From: Boudabousia liubingyangii
Lineage (GTDB): Bacteria > Actinomycetota > Actinomycetes > Actinomycetales > Actinomycetaceae
DNA length: 64,000 bases
Assembly (NCBI RefSeq): GCF_001907245.1
Contig: NZ_MQSU01000002.1
Location: 248,001-312,000, forward strand
Direction: 5' to 3'
Shown one piece after another: positions 53,039 to 62,544 of this stretch (position 1 is the stretch's first letter; every line of letters starts with the position of its first letter). Under the pieces are notes generated by a model. That model made no database searches, had not been told where the DNA came from, and saw only the letters and a list, made by a program, of their open reading frames with translations. Position numbers and translations under genes: made by a program.

Positions 53039-55894
53039 ATGACGAACAAACTGCTAGTCCTCGACGGTCACTCCATCGCTTTCCGTGCTTTTTATGCCTT
53101 GCGTGAGGCCAATTTCCGGACCCCGAATGGTCAAGCCACCGGAGCCGTCCATGGTTTCTTAAACATGCTGGCCAAAATGGTCGATGAAGAACAACCCACG
53201 CACCTAGCAGTTACTTTCGACCTTGGGCGGGAATCCTTCCGTACCCGCGAATACGCGGAATATAAGGGCGGTCGTGATGAAACCCCGGAAGATTTTATCG
53301 GCCAGGTCCCACTGATCAAACAGTTCCTGGAAGCACTAAATATCACGGTCTTAACGAAGCCTGACTTTGAGGCCGACGATATTATTGCCACCCTTGCAAC
53401 TAAGGGCCCCAAGCAGGACCTAAACGTGCTGATCGCCTCTGGTGACCGTGACGCTTTCCAACTGATCAATGATCGGGTCATGGTCCTTTGGCCGGGTCAA
53501 TCACCCTCCGACGTCCGTCATATGGATGCGGCCGCGGTAGAGGCGAAATACGGGGTTCCGCCTCACCGTTACCCGGAACTTGCCGCCCTTACTGGCGAGG
53601 CTGCTGACAACCTTCCCGGCGTTCCCGGCGTTGGCCCCAAGACGGCTGCTCAGTGGTTGGGTAAATATGAGGATCTTGAAGACCTCTTGACCCATGCTGA
53701 TCAAATTGGTGGCAAGCGTGGGCAGGCACTCCGCGATCACCTAGAGGACGTGCGTCGAAATCGACGTTTGAATCGTTTGGTCACTGATGTGGAACTGCCG
53801 GTGGAACCGCAGGATCTGCTAGTGGGTCCGCTCAATCAGGCCCGAGTCTTGAGTCTTTGCGATGAACTGGGCTTTAACCGTTTGCGCGCTCGACTGCTGA
53901 AGCTGCATTCTCAGATGCGCAAGAACGCTGGTTTTGCGGCAGATGATTCAACTATGACCGCTAGCCTAAATGAGGACGCGACTGCGGAAGCTACTAAGGA
54001 AGGCAAGGCGGGCAAACAGGTTTCTGAGCCTGCCACCTCGGCTGCCGCTGAAGCCCCCGCGGCTCCTGACGATCTTCCGATCGCTCCCTCGTGTTCGCTT
54101 AGCTGGCGAGAAGTTCCCCGATACGACTATGCTCAGTTCACCCAGGAAGCCGGCAGCCTAGGGGAGTGGCTCCAGGCCGCTCCAGGCCCCGTAGCCCTCT
54201 TACTTTGGGGCGAGCGCAGCGCTCAGGGTTCTGATGTACAAGCCTTCTTCCTGGCGGACTCGCGTGCTTGCGTCTACTTGGATCCGGCCTTTTTACTCCC
54301 TGCCGACGAGGACGCTCTGGCAACCTGGCTGGAAAACGGACCGGTACTGTCTTGGAACTGGAAGGAAATCGCCCACTTGCTCACGGCCCGGGGCCTGCCT
54401 GTTCCGCAGCTAAGCGCTGATGTGGCTTTAACTTCTTATGTGGCGGACCCATCGCGCCATAGTGACGATATTTTCAAGCTGGTTGAGGTATGCACCGGGG
54501 TAGATGTCACCCCCGCTGAGGGATGGTCGCGTAAGGCTGAAGAAAAGCGCGTCCAGCAGATTGCTGCCTATCAGGCGGCTGCCTGTGCCCTGCCGGCGCT
54601 CCAAGAATTCTTTATGGCTGAACTTGAGCTAGCGGGGCAGACTGATGGCCCGGGGCAGAAGTCTTTGGCTTCCTTACTTAGCGAGGTTGAGATTCCGATT
54701 GCTCGCGTGCTATTCCAGATGGAACGCGAAGGCATTGCGGTTGACCAACGTCGTCTGGCAGAGACCTTGGCGGATTTTGATCACCAGGTGAACTCGGCTC
54801 AGCAAGCTGCTTTTGATGCGATCGGTGGGGAGCAGGTGAATCTGTCTAGCCCCAAGCAGTTACAGAAGGTACTGTTTGAAGACTTGGCCCTGCCGGCCAC
54901 CAAGAAAACGAAGACCGGTTATACCACTAATGCGGCCGCGCTAGTGGACCTGTATAACCGTACGGAGCACCCCTTCCTGGGGGCGCTACTGGAGCACCGG
55001 GAAGCTATCAAGCTACGCCAGACCGTTGAGGGACTGGGGCGTGAATTGGGAGCGGATGGGCGAATCCATACGACCTTCCAGCAGACGGTTACTGCTACGG
55101 GGCGTTTGTCCTCGACCGACCCGAATCTGCAGAATATCCCAGCCCGTACCGACGCCGGCCAGCGGATTCGTGAATCCTTTGTTCCCGGGGCAGAAGCTGA
55201 ATCAATCCTGACCGCTGACTATTCGCAGATTGAAATGCGCATTATGGCGCATTCTTCGGGGGACTCGGCACTGATTGAGGCTTTTAAATCGGGCGAGGAC
55301 GTCCACGCCACCATGGCGGCATTGGTATTCGGCGTCCCCGCGGACCAGGTTTCGGGTGCGCAGCGCTCTAAGATTAAGGCGATGAGCTATGGCTTGGTTT
55401 ATGGCCTTTCTGCTTTTGGTCTGTCTCAGCAGTTAAAGATTTCGCGGGTCGAAGCTAAAGATCTGATGGAAACCTACTTCTCCCGTTTTGGGGCCGTAAA
55501 GGAATATTTGGATTCTTTGGTGGCGCGCGCGGCACAGGATGGTTTTACCTCCACCATTTTGGGGCGTCGTCGCTACCTTCCGGATTTGCAGTCCTCTAAC
55601 CGGATGGCACGCGAGGCGGCGCAGCGGGCAGCCCTGAATGCTCCTATCCAAGGTTCAGCGGCGGATATTATTAAGTTGGCGATGCTCGACGCGCAGCGGG
55701 CAGTGTCGGATGCTGGGTTGAAATCTAAAATGCTTTTGCAGGTTCACGACGAACTAGTTTTCGAGGTTGCTGCCGGTGAGGAGCAACAGTTGACGGATCT
55801 GGTTCGCAAGTCCATGCAGGGAGCAATGGAACTGTCGGTTCCCTTGAATGTTTCGGTCGGTGTGGGCTCGGATTGGCGGGCGGCAGCTCATTAA
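53039..55894 (+). CDS. polA: DNA polymerase I (5' nuclease + polymerase)
   Basis: A repair and Okazaki-fragment polymerase. The N-terminal 5' nuclease domain (residues about 1-290) has LDGHSIAFRAF, EADDIIATLA and PGVPGVGPKTA. The central region lacks the acidic residues of a working 3'-5' exonuclease, as in other actinobacterial PolA. The polymerase motifs are DYSQIEMR (near 727), RSKIKAMSYGLVYG (near 776) and VHDELVF (near 902). At 951 residues it is slightly longer than usual, with a low-complexity Ala/Glu linker around residues 305-350. TAGCCT lies 6 bases before the ATG. Confidence 0.97.
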   Translation: MTNKLLVLDGHSIAFRAFYALREANFRTPNGQATGAVHGFLNMLAKMVDEEQPTHLAVTFDLGRESFRTREYAEYKGGRDETPEDFIGQVPLIKQFLEALNITVLTKPDFEADDIIATLATKGPKQDLNVLIASGDRDAFQLINDRVMVLWPGQSPSDVRHMDAAAVEAKYGVPPHRYPELAALTGEAADNLPGVPGVGPKTAAQWLGKYEDLEDLLTHADQIGGKRGQALRDHLEDVRRNRRLNRLVTDVELPVEPQDLLVGPLNQARVLSLCDELGFNRLRARLLKLHSQMRKNAGFAADDSTMTASLNEDATAEATKEGKAGKQVSEPATSAAAEAPAAPDDLPIAPSCSLSWREVPRYDYAQFTQEAGSLGEWLQAAPGPVALLLWGERSAQGSDVQAFFLADSRACVYLDPAFLLPADEDALATWLENGPVLSWNWKEIAHLLTARGLPVPQLSADVALTSYVADPSRHSDDIFKLVEVCTGVDVTPAEGWSRKAEEKRVQQIAAYQAAACALPALQEFFMAELELAGQTDGPGQKSLASLLSEVEIPIARVLFQMEREGIAVDQRRLAETLADFDHQVNSAQQAAFDAIGGEQVNLSSPKQLQKVLFEDLALPATKKTKTGYTTNAAALVDLYNRTEHPFLGALLEHREAIKLRQTVEGLGRELGADGRIHTTFQQTVTATGRLSSTDPNLQNIPARTDAGQRIRESFVPGAEAESILTADYSQIEMRIMAHSSGDSALIEAFKSGEDVHATMAALVFGVPADQVSGAQRSKIKAMSYGLVYGLSAFGLSQQLKISRVEAKDLMETYFSRFGAVKEYLDSLVARAAQDGFTSTILGRRRYLPDLQSSNRMAREAAQRAALNAPIQGSAADIIKLAMLDAQRAVSDAGLKSKMLLQVHDELVFEVAAGEEQQLTDLVRKSMQGAMELSVPLNVSVGVGSDWRAAAH

Positions 55895-56086
55895 ATTGCC
55901 TTTTTCTGGCTTTTAGTGGTCAGATGCACTGAAAATCAGGTAAAAATGGGGGCTTTTTCAACTCGCACTTTTGCTGTGAACCGGTAGAATTGCCTGCGGC
56001 AGTGAAGTGTTGATGACTGACAGCTCTTTAGTGCCACCCCTTTGTAATTGTCCGTACGATATCAGTCATTTCGGAGTCTATATTTT

Positions 56087-57553
56087 ATGACCACCAGCCA
56101 GCAGCAGCCTTCAATCCCGCAGGTTGCTATTAACGACATTGGTTCGCAAGAAGACCTGCTTAAGGCCATTGACGCCACCATCAAGTACTTCAACGATGGT
56201 GACATTGTGGAAGGTACCATCGTCAAGGTTGACCACGATGAGGTCCTCCTAGACATCGGTTACAAGACCGAAGGTGTCATCCTTTCCCGCGAACTTTCTA
56301 TCAAGCACGACGTTTCCCCCGAGGACGTTGTCAAGGTTGGCGACACCATTGAAGCTTTGGTTCAGACCAAGGAAGATAAAGAAGGTCGCCTGATGCTATC
56401 CAAGAAGCGCGCTCAGTACGAACGCGCTTGGGGTGCCATCGAAAAGGTCAAGGAAGAAGATGGTGTCGTTTCCGGTACCGTCATCGAGGTCGTCAAGGGC
56501 GGCCTAATCCTAGACATCGGTCTACGTGGCTTCCTCCCCGCTTCTTTGGTGGAGATGCGCCGCGTCCGCGACTTGCAGCCTTACATTGGCCGCGAGCTGG
56601 AAGCAAAGATCATCGAACTAGATAAGAACCGCAACAACGTGGTTCTATCCCGTCGTTCCTGGCTGGAACAGACTCAGTCCGAGGTTCGCTCTCACTTCCT
56701 CAACACCCTACAGAAGGGCCAGGTCCGTTCTGGTGTTGTTTCCTCCATCGTTAACTTCGGTGCCTTCGTTGATCTTGGTGGTGTTGACGGCCTAGTCCAC
56801 GTCTCCGAGCTCTCTTGGAAGCACATCGATCACCCCGGCGAGGTTGTCGAGGTTGGCCAGGAAGTTACCGTTGAGGTGCTGGATGTCGACATGGATCGCG
56901 AACGCGTTTCCCTGTCTCTAAAGGCTACTCAGGAAGATCCGTGGCAGACCTTCGCTCGTACCCACGCTATCGGCCAGGTTGTACCCGGTAAGGTCACCAA
57001 GCTGGTTCCGTTCGGTGCCTTCGTTCACGTTGAAGATGGCATTGAAGGCCTAGTTCACATCTCCGAACTAGCTCAGCGTCACGTTGAGGTTCCCGAGCAG
57101 GTTGTGAAGGTTGGCGATCCGGTATTCGTTAAGGTCATCGACATTGACCTAGAACGTCGCCGCATCTCCCTATCTCTAAAGCAGGCTAACGAGGGCGTCG
57201 ACCCGGCCGCTGAAGAGTTCGATCCTTCGCTATACGGCATGGCTGCTGAATACGATGAGAATGGCAACTACAAGTACCCTGAAGGCTTCGATCCTGAGAC
57301 CAACGAATGGTTGGAAGGCTACGAAGCACAGCGCGAGGCATGGGAAGCTCAGTACGCTGAAGCTCAGGCTCGCTGGGAAGCTCACAAGGCTCAGGTTGCT
57401 GCCGCTGCTGAAGCTGATCGTGAAGCTGCTTCTGAAGCTGCTCCGGAAGAAGCCCCGGCCTCCTCCTACTCTTCCGCTCCGGAAGACATGGGCGGCACCT
57501 TGGCTTCTGACGAAGCCCTGGCAGCTCTACGTGAGAAGCTCACCAACAACTGA
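56087..57553 (+). CDS. rpsA: 30S ribosomal protein S1
   Basis: An RNA-binding ribosomal protein for mRNA capture. Four S1 domains are visible: around residues 35-105 ([19 protein letters not shown]), 120-190, 205-275 ([19 protein letters not shown]) and 290-365 ([18 protein letters not shown]). A long charged, Ala/Glu-rich C-terminal tail (about 120 residues) follows, with aromatic-rich repeats like [13 protein letters not shown]. At 488 residues it is of actinobacterial size. The ATG at 56087 is preferred to a codon 13 residues earlier, since MTTSQQQP is the usual type of start. A strong terminator follows. Confidence 0.97.
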   Translation: MTTSQQQPSIPQVAINDIGSQEDLLKAIDATIKYFNDGDIVEGTIVKVDHDEVLLDIGYKTEGVILSRELSIKHDVSPEDVVKVGDTIEALVQTKEDKEGRLMLSKKRAQYERAWGAIEKVKEEDGVVSGTVIEVVKGGLILDIGLRGFLPASLVEMRRVRDLQPYIGRELEAKIIELDKNRNNVVLSRRSWLEQTQSEVRSHFLNTLQKGQVRSGVVSSIVNFGAFVDLGGVDGLVHVSELSWKHIDHPGEVVEVGQEVTVEVLDVDMDRERVSLSLKATQEDPWQTFARTHAIGQVVPGKVTKLVPFGAFVHVEDGIEGLVHISELAQRHVEVPEQVVKVGDPVFVKVIDIDLERRRISLSLKQANEGVDPAAEEFDPSLYGMAAEYDENGNYKYPEGFDPETNEWLEGYEAQREAWEAQYAEAQARWEAHKAQVAAAAEADREAASEAAPEEAPASSYSSAPEDMGGTLASDEALAALREKLTNN

Positions 57554-57582
57554 GCTGATCACCTGTAGTTAAAACTACTTAA

Positions 57583-57630
57583 AGGTCGGGCACCGGCTGG
57601 TTTATCCAGCTGGTGCCCGACCTCTTTTTA
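57583..57630 (+). terminator. Terminator of rpsA
   Basis: An 18-base-pair stem (one G-T pair) starting AGGTCGGGCACC, with a 5-base loop, followed by CTTTTTA. Confidence 0.95.
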
Positions 57631-57689
57631 GAGCTAAAAGCCGCACTTAAGGGTCATACCGATACTAAACTACCTCGGCGAAACCTGGG

Positions 57690-58379
57690 TTATCCCTGTT
57701 GGGGGCGTACATGGACCTCTTCAACACAGGCGTCTTCGGTGGCCTCAATAATCCAACGGGCAGCTTTGGCAACACTTTCCGGGCGAAGATGCTCTTCTGC
57801 ATCATAGGGCTTGCCGGACACTTGATACATTCGTTCCTGCATCGGAGTATCAACCCGCCCCGGATGGATCGCGCTGACCCTGACCGTGGGGCGCTCTTCG
57901 GCCCGAAGCGCTTTAGTTAACGCATCCAAGGCGTGTTTTGATGCCGAATATAGCCCCAGATAGGGGCCAGAGAATCTTCCGGCCCCGGAGTTCACCATAA
58001 TCACTTGCCCCTGCGCCTTACGAAGTTTAGGTAGCAAAGCTTGGGTTAGCATTGCCGGGGCCGTCACGTTGAGCGTCAGAACTTGATTCCACTCATCCCA
58101 AGTGCCCTCATCAACCCTAGAGACCGAGTCGATGCCCGCATTATTAATCAGCACGTCTAAGGTGTCGACTTGGGCGGCAATTCTCGCCGGGGTTCCGCGC
58201 TGCGTTAAATCCGCGGCGATGTAACGAGCCTGGGGGAGCGTTGCACATAAATCCGCTAGCGCCTCCTCGTCACGGGCAACCAAGATCAGCGCGTAATCAG
58301 AGGCTAGTTCTTTGACCATAGCCAAGCCAATGCCTTTAGTGGCTCCAGTGATTACTACCGTGCGTTTTTGATTATTCAC
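57690..58379 (-). CDS. SDR family oxidoreductase
   Basis: A 229-residue classical short-chain dehydrogenase. The cofactor motif TGATKGIG (11-18), the NNAG motif, catalytic Ser in VNSGAG, and YSASK (Tyr/Lys) are intact. An RDEEA segment after the second strand suggests NADP preference, but this is a weak prediction. The substrate is unknown. It faces rpsA convergently, with rpsA's terminator between them. Confidence 0.88.
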   Translation of the reverse strand: MNNQKRTVVITGATKGIGLAMVKELASDYALILVARDEEALADLCATLPQARYIAADLTQRGTPARIAAQVDTLDVLINNAGIDSVSRVDEGTWDEWNQVLTLNVTAPAMLTQALLPKLRKAQGQVIMVNSGAGRFSGPYLGLYSASKHALDALTKALRAEERPTVRVSAIHPGRVDTPMQERMYQVSGKPYDAEEHLRPESVAKAARWIIEATEDACVEEVHVRPQQG

Positions 58380-58572
58380 GTTTAGCCCCTTTCATCCTGC
58401 GAGAATTTTCCTGAGATTCATATTAGTTTAGAAATCTCATTTGGATTTTGATGAAACACGCCGGTCATCTATCAGTTAGACAAGAGAAAGCTTTAGGAGT
58501 TGTTTACTACCGACTTCTGAGGTACTTTTAAGCGTAAATATGTTGCAGCGCATATTAAAAGTGGAGTTAGAA

Positions 58573-59631
58573 ATGTCTGATAAAAACCCAAATAATGAGA
58601 TCATCAATGTCGAGTTTGATGAGGCTGCTCTAGCCGATGATGAGATTAGGGTTGAGCAAAATGAACTCAATAAAATGACCGCTCAACAAGATGCGGAGGC
58701 AGTTTCATTCGCCACTGAGTTCTTGAAGAAGATCATTCGAATCCGTGGTGTGAAAATTGATCGAAAGACTTTTCTTTCTCAAGAATTTAAACGAACAGGT
58801 GTATCAGAGCAGAAAATTTCTGAAGCAATTTTAGAAACTCCCATTGAGGCGGGAATTGAACCCAAGATTCTTGATGAGTTAGCAGCGGAGCTAATTGCTT
58901 TTGAAACGAAAAAGTCAGCTTCAATGTCTTTTGCATCTGGTTTACCCGGCGGCTTTGGAATGGTTGCCGCCATTCCGGCGGATATCACTCAATATTACGT
59001 ACATGCGTTCCGCGTAATGCAGAAACTGGCTTACTTATACGGCTGGAAAGAGTTTTTAAATGATCTGGATAATGTAGATGATCAAACATTAGGTCTTTTA
59101 GCCTCGTTTCTCGGAACTATGATGGGCGTTGCAGGTGCTGCGAACTCGCTAACGACTTTTGCTAAGAATATTGCTAGGCCCGCGCTTCAAAAACATATTT
59201 CTAAAAAAGCACTTACCAAAACTGTTTGGTATGGGCCCGTTAAACAGACTCTTAAGCTCGTTGGCGTAAAAATAACAAAGGATAGTTTCGCAAAGGGCGT
59301 GACAAAGGCCGTTCCCTTGGTAGGCGGAGTTGTATCTGGCGGATTAACATACGTTTCATTGAAGAAGCAGGCAAACAGATTGCAGATGCACCTTCGTAAG
59401 AACCCTCCACCTAGCCGTGATGCTGAAAAGTATCTTCAGGCATTCAGTGAACTTGATAAGCTAGACGAAGTGAATCTTGAGTCGGACGAGAGTGCTACTA
59501 GGAGTTTGGCAGGGCGTACTCTGAATGCTGGAAATAGCGCGTTAAATGTTGCTACGAAAGGTATTCTTGCCGCTTCTACGGGCATAGGCACTATAGCGTC
59601 TAAAGTTTGGCAGGGTAAGAAAGCGGATTAG
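58573..59631 (+). CDS. EcsC-like family protein, AT-rich
   Basis: A 352-residue protein without signal peptide. It contains an acidic N-terminus, a helical region, and a central Gly-rich, partly hydrophobic domain beginning SFASGLPGGFGMVAAIPADITQYYVHAF, typical of EcsC-family proteins, with further hydrophobic stretches LLASFLGTMMGVAGAANS and AVPLVGGVVSGGLTYVSL. EcsC-related proteins are poorly characterised. The ATG at 58573 has GGAG 8 bases upstream; an in-frame start 11 codons earlier is less likely. Base composition is more AT-rich than in all its neighbours, suggesting transfer from elsewhere. Confidence 0.55.
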   Translation: MSDKNPNNEIINVEFDEAALADDEIRVEQNELNKMTAQQDAEAVSFATEFLKKIIRIRGVKIDRKTFLSQEFKRTGVSEQKISEAILETPIEAGIEPKILDELAAELIAFETKKSASMSFASGLPGGFGMVAAIPADITQYYVHAFRVMQKLAYLYGWKEFLNDLDNVDDQTLGLLASFLGTMMGVAGAANSLTTFAKNIARPALQKHISKKALTKTVWYGPVKQTLKLVGVKITKDSFAKGVTKAVPLVGGVVSGGLTYVSLKKQANRLQMHLRKNPPPSRDAEKYLQAFSELDKLDEVNLESDESATRSLAGRTLNAGNSALNVATKGILAASTGIGTIASKVWQGKKAD

Positions 59632-59677
59632 CTTGGAAGATCTTTGATCTCTCAATGTCTTGTGTTTAATTAGTTCA

Positions 59678-60040
59678 TTAGTCGGGGTAGCGGACATTCA
59701 GGTACCAGACACCAAAAAAGCCAAAGATCGCGCCCATGATGAGGGCCGAGTAGTTAACTCCAATTAGATCGCCCGGGGTGGTTCCGTAAATGAGCAATCC
59801 CGAGATGACGCCATAGAGGGCATCTAGTAAATACAGCTGCCAATCCTCGCCCGTGTAGTAGAGGTTTTTAGCGAAAAGAGTTAAAACAATCGCCAAGGCG
59901 ATAAAAGCCACCACCGAGAGGATCGTGACGATCGGAAGGGGGACCTTACCCAGGACCCAAACTGATAAAGTCGCGACGCCAAAAGCAATTATCAAAATAA
60001 TCGCCATAGTCGTGGCATAACCAATCAGTTTTTCGCGCAT
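59678..60040 (-). CDS. Four-segment membrane protein of unknown function
   Basis: A 120-residue protein with hydrophobic segments at about residues 9-30, 35-55, 65-85 and 95-115, and short loops containing YYTGEDWQLY and TTPGDLIG. No known motif was recognised. The ATG at 60040 has GAAGGAG 5 bases upstream. It sits alone between an AT-rich EcsC-like gene and an uncharacterised divergent gene. Confidence 0.65.
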   Translation of the reverse strand: MREKLIGYATTMAIILIIAFGVATLSVWVLGKVPLPIVTILSVVAFIALAIVLTLFAKNLYYTGEDWQLYLLDALYGVISGLLIYGTTPGDLIGVNYSALIMGAIFGFFGVWYLNVRYPD

Positions 60041-60203
60041 GAAGGCTCCTTCTGAGTCCAAAGTTTTAACACTCAGTATTCTACTCTACGCCGGCACCAC
60101 ACCCATTTAGCGGAAGCACGAGCCTCCTTCCGGGAGTTAGGCGCTGGCATTATTAGAGTCATACTTTTCTAATAAATCGGGCCATTAATCTGGCCGATTC
60201 AGC

Positions 60204-60209
60204 TATGAT
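60204..60209 (+). promoter_or_regulatory. -10 box of probable leaderless transcript (534-residue gene)
   Basis: TATGAT stands 7 bases before the GTG at 60217. It overlaps the earlier ATG at 60205, so that ATG would not be in the mRNA if this is the promoter. Confidence 0.45.
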
Positions 60210-60216
60210 AAGCCAT

Positions 60217-61821
60217 GTGAATGCCAATCCAGAGCTAATGCCAAAGCCAGAAGCTGGTTACCTTCCCAAGATCAATCCTAGGGAAGCAACAGTTAACGTG
60301 AGTGACTTCGATTCCTTCGAGCAGGCTCGAATCTGGTTGGCTTACGGACCTGAGCGGGCCGTGGCTCGAACTGTGGCCATGCTACGAACCGCGTTCTTAG
60401 TGGCCGATCGAATCTATCTAGATCGAAATCAGCTGCTTGATGGGATTATTTTTCTTGCCCTTGGACCCGCTGGGGTGGCTCGAGCTTTAGGGCTTGAACC
60501 AGGCCAAGACCTGCCCTTGATGGTGGGGTGTCAGCCACTGCCACATACTTCACCGTTCGGTCCTATCACCAATGAAGCTGAACGTATTGAGCTTTTTTCA
60601 ACGCAGTGTCGCGCAGTTTCAGATAGTGGCTTTGCTTCGGCCGCAAAGGTAGCCTGGGAACTAGGTAAAGAACCTCGCCTTAAAGAGAGCTTTTCCGCCG
60701 CTGATACGCCGCCCTTAACTCTGGATTTGGCCGAACTGCTCTGGGATTTTCAGCCCCGCCGGGATCAGAAAAATTTACCTGATCCTGGACTCTTTGAAAG
60801 GGCTCGAGTTAATCGGCAGACCTTCTTGAAAGACTCCCGGCAGCAGTGGCAGGAAGCCGCGAATGAGGGGCGAATCCAACTGACTGCCTGGCCCGATATT
60901 ACGCAGATTTCTGACCGGGAGTTTTGGTCCGGAGATGACCAAAATGCCCGAGCCCCGCAGACACAGGTCTTAGTCGATCAGTTGCAGGATTATCTGGCAG
61001 GGGAGCAGCAACAGATATTCGCCCGAAAGCTGGTGGTTAAGTGGGCGGCACAGCAGGTGCGTAGTGGACAACTACAACCTACTGAGGCTCGCTCAGTAAT
61101 CCGTTGGTGGACCCAGATCTACGAAAACGCCGTATTTAAGGTCCTAAAAGGACGTCAGGCAGCGGTGCCCGGTAATGATGGAATCCAAGTTTCCCGCCTT
61201 GCCTTCACAAATACTACCCTGCCCGAGGATGCGGCCAGTCTACTGGGCGTAGACCCCCTTAATCCGGCTGAACAACAAATTGAGAAAACGTGGGGACTTC
61301 GAAAAGAACGTCGTACCCGGTGGCAGGTCTTCAAAACCAGGGTTAACCCCCAGCGGATTTATACCGGTGGGCCGCTGCGTATCGAAGGGCAAATCATTCA
61401 GGCTGTTCATGATATGCAGCCCGCTCAGTATCGGCAGCTTCACAACCATCCTCTGGTAGACCGGGTACAACTACGCGATAGCAATTCTCCGCGTGCTTGG
61501 AATGACTTGATCTTGGCAATTCGAGACTTGGCCGATGATACTCGTTCCTGGGGGAGCCGCCTTAAAACTGGAGTTTTTAGATTCCTATTTTTAGCTTTCT
61601 TTGCCATTATTCTGGGACTTCATGATGCCGGACTTTTGGATGGCATCTTTGATCGTACTTTCCATGGCTTCTTCGGCACTAATCTAGGAAGTGGATTCTT
61701 TGATTTAACCCTGTGGACCTTGATAGCGATTTTGGTGGCTTTCCCCTATGCTGAACTCAAAGAGCTTTGGCGGATGGGCCCAACTTCGATGAGTTCGACG
61801 ATGTATTTTGAAGCTGTCTAG
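60217..61821 (+). CDS. Uncharacterised protein with two C-terminal membrane segments
   Basis: About 534 residues. Most of the protein (residues 1-430) is soluble and helical, with Gln/Arg/Trp-rich stretches and no recognised motif; near the end RFLFLAFFAIILGL and LTLWTLIAILVAF form two membrane segments. It may be a membrane-tethered cytoplasmic protein. The frame opens at ATG 60205, but GTG 60217 is preferred because TATGAT is 7 bases upstream of it. Function unknown; a Nudix gene follows on the same strand. Confidence 0.65.
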   Translation: MNANPELMPKPEAGYLPKINPREATVNVSDFDSFEQARIWLAYGPERAVARTVAMLRTAFLVADRIYLDRNQLLDGIIFLALGPAGVARALGLEPGQDLPLMVGCQPLPHTSPFGPITNEAERIELFSTQCRAVSDSGFASAAKVAWELGKEPRLKESFSAADTPPLTLDLAELLWDFQPRRDQKNLPDPGLFERARVNRQTFLKDSRQQWQEAANEGRIQLTAWPDITQISDREFWSGDDQNARAPQTQVLVDQLQDYLAGEQQQIFARKLVVKWAAQQVRSGQLQPTEARSVIRWWTQIYENAVFKVLKGRQAAVPGNDGIQVSRLAFTNTTLPEDAASLLGVDPLNPAEQQIEKTWGLRKERRTRWQVFKTRVNPQRIYTGGPLRIEGQIIQAVHDMQPAQYRQLHNHPLVDRVQLRDSNSPRAWNDLILAIRDLADDTRSWGSRLKTGVFRFLFLAFFAIILGLHDAGLLDGIFDRTFHGFFGTNLGSGFFDLTLWTLIAILVAFPYAELKELWRMGPTSMSSTMYFEAV

Positions 61822-61898
61822 GGTATTCGGGAGATATTTAGGACGCCTTTAGACTTTCGAGTCGGGGCTGATTTTTAGAAAAAGGGAAGCGAGTTAAT

Positions 61899-62411
61899 GT
61901 GAACGGGTGGCAGACAGTCTGGAAAGCGGATGATTTTGCTTTAGAGATGCAAAGGAACGCCCAAGGACGTCACCGGGTGGTGGCTGCTGAAGGAAAACCC
62001 GGTGCGGTGGTGATTGCCCAGTTTGAGGATAGGGTCCTGTTGGTTCGCCAAGAGCGCCCGGCAGTGGGGCAGACCCTCTGGGAGTTCCCTCGTGGTTTCG
62101 GAGATCCAGAGGATACTAATCTGTTGACTACGGGGGTACGTGAATTGGTGGAAGAAACCGGTGCTCAGGCGCAGATTGCCAATTCAAAGCTGCTTGGTGA
62201 GATTTGGATTGATTCTGGATTGCAGGCAAATGCCGTGGGTATTGTGCTCGTCAACCTTGAAAGCTCAGACCTTAAGGGCGAAACCGATGGCGAGGTAGAT
62301 GATTCGAAATGGGTGCCTATTCATGAGCTAAGCAAAATGATTAATGAGGGTGCGGTCTGTGATTCTTTGAGCATCGCTGCCTGTGCCTTCCTCTTTAGTC
62401 AAAGCGCATAG
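61899..62411 (+). CDS. Nudix hydrolase (ADP-ribose pyrophosphatase-like)
   Basis: A 170-residue enzyme predicted to hydrolyse nucleoside diphosphate derivatives. The Nudix box lies in GFGDPEDTNLLTTGVRELVE; the REL-EE-G part is clear but the first half is one residue longer than the usual spacing between Gly and Glu. The segment LVRQERPAVGQTLWEFPRG is typical of ADP-ribose/sugar pyrophosphatases. The start is GTG 61899 with GGGAAG about 10 bases upstream. The real substrate is unknown. Confidence 0.8.
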   Translation: MNGWQTVWKADDFALEMQRNAQGRHRVVAAEGKPGAVVIAQFEDRVLLVRQERPAVGQTLWEFPRGFGDPEDTNLLTTGVRELVEETGAQAQIANSKLLGEIWIDSGLQANAVGIVLVNLESSDLKGETDGEVDDSKWVPIHELSKMINEGAVCDSLSIAACAFLFSQSA

Positions 62412-62544
62412 AAAGCTGCCTCTCCGACCGCTTAGGGCTTAGTGACTCTCTAGGTTCTAGCCAATCTAGAGAATTCGCTTGCTCACTTTGGATCTTTGGG
62501 TATAGATTTGCCCTGAAACGACCTAGGTAGATTGGTAGATCATT

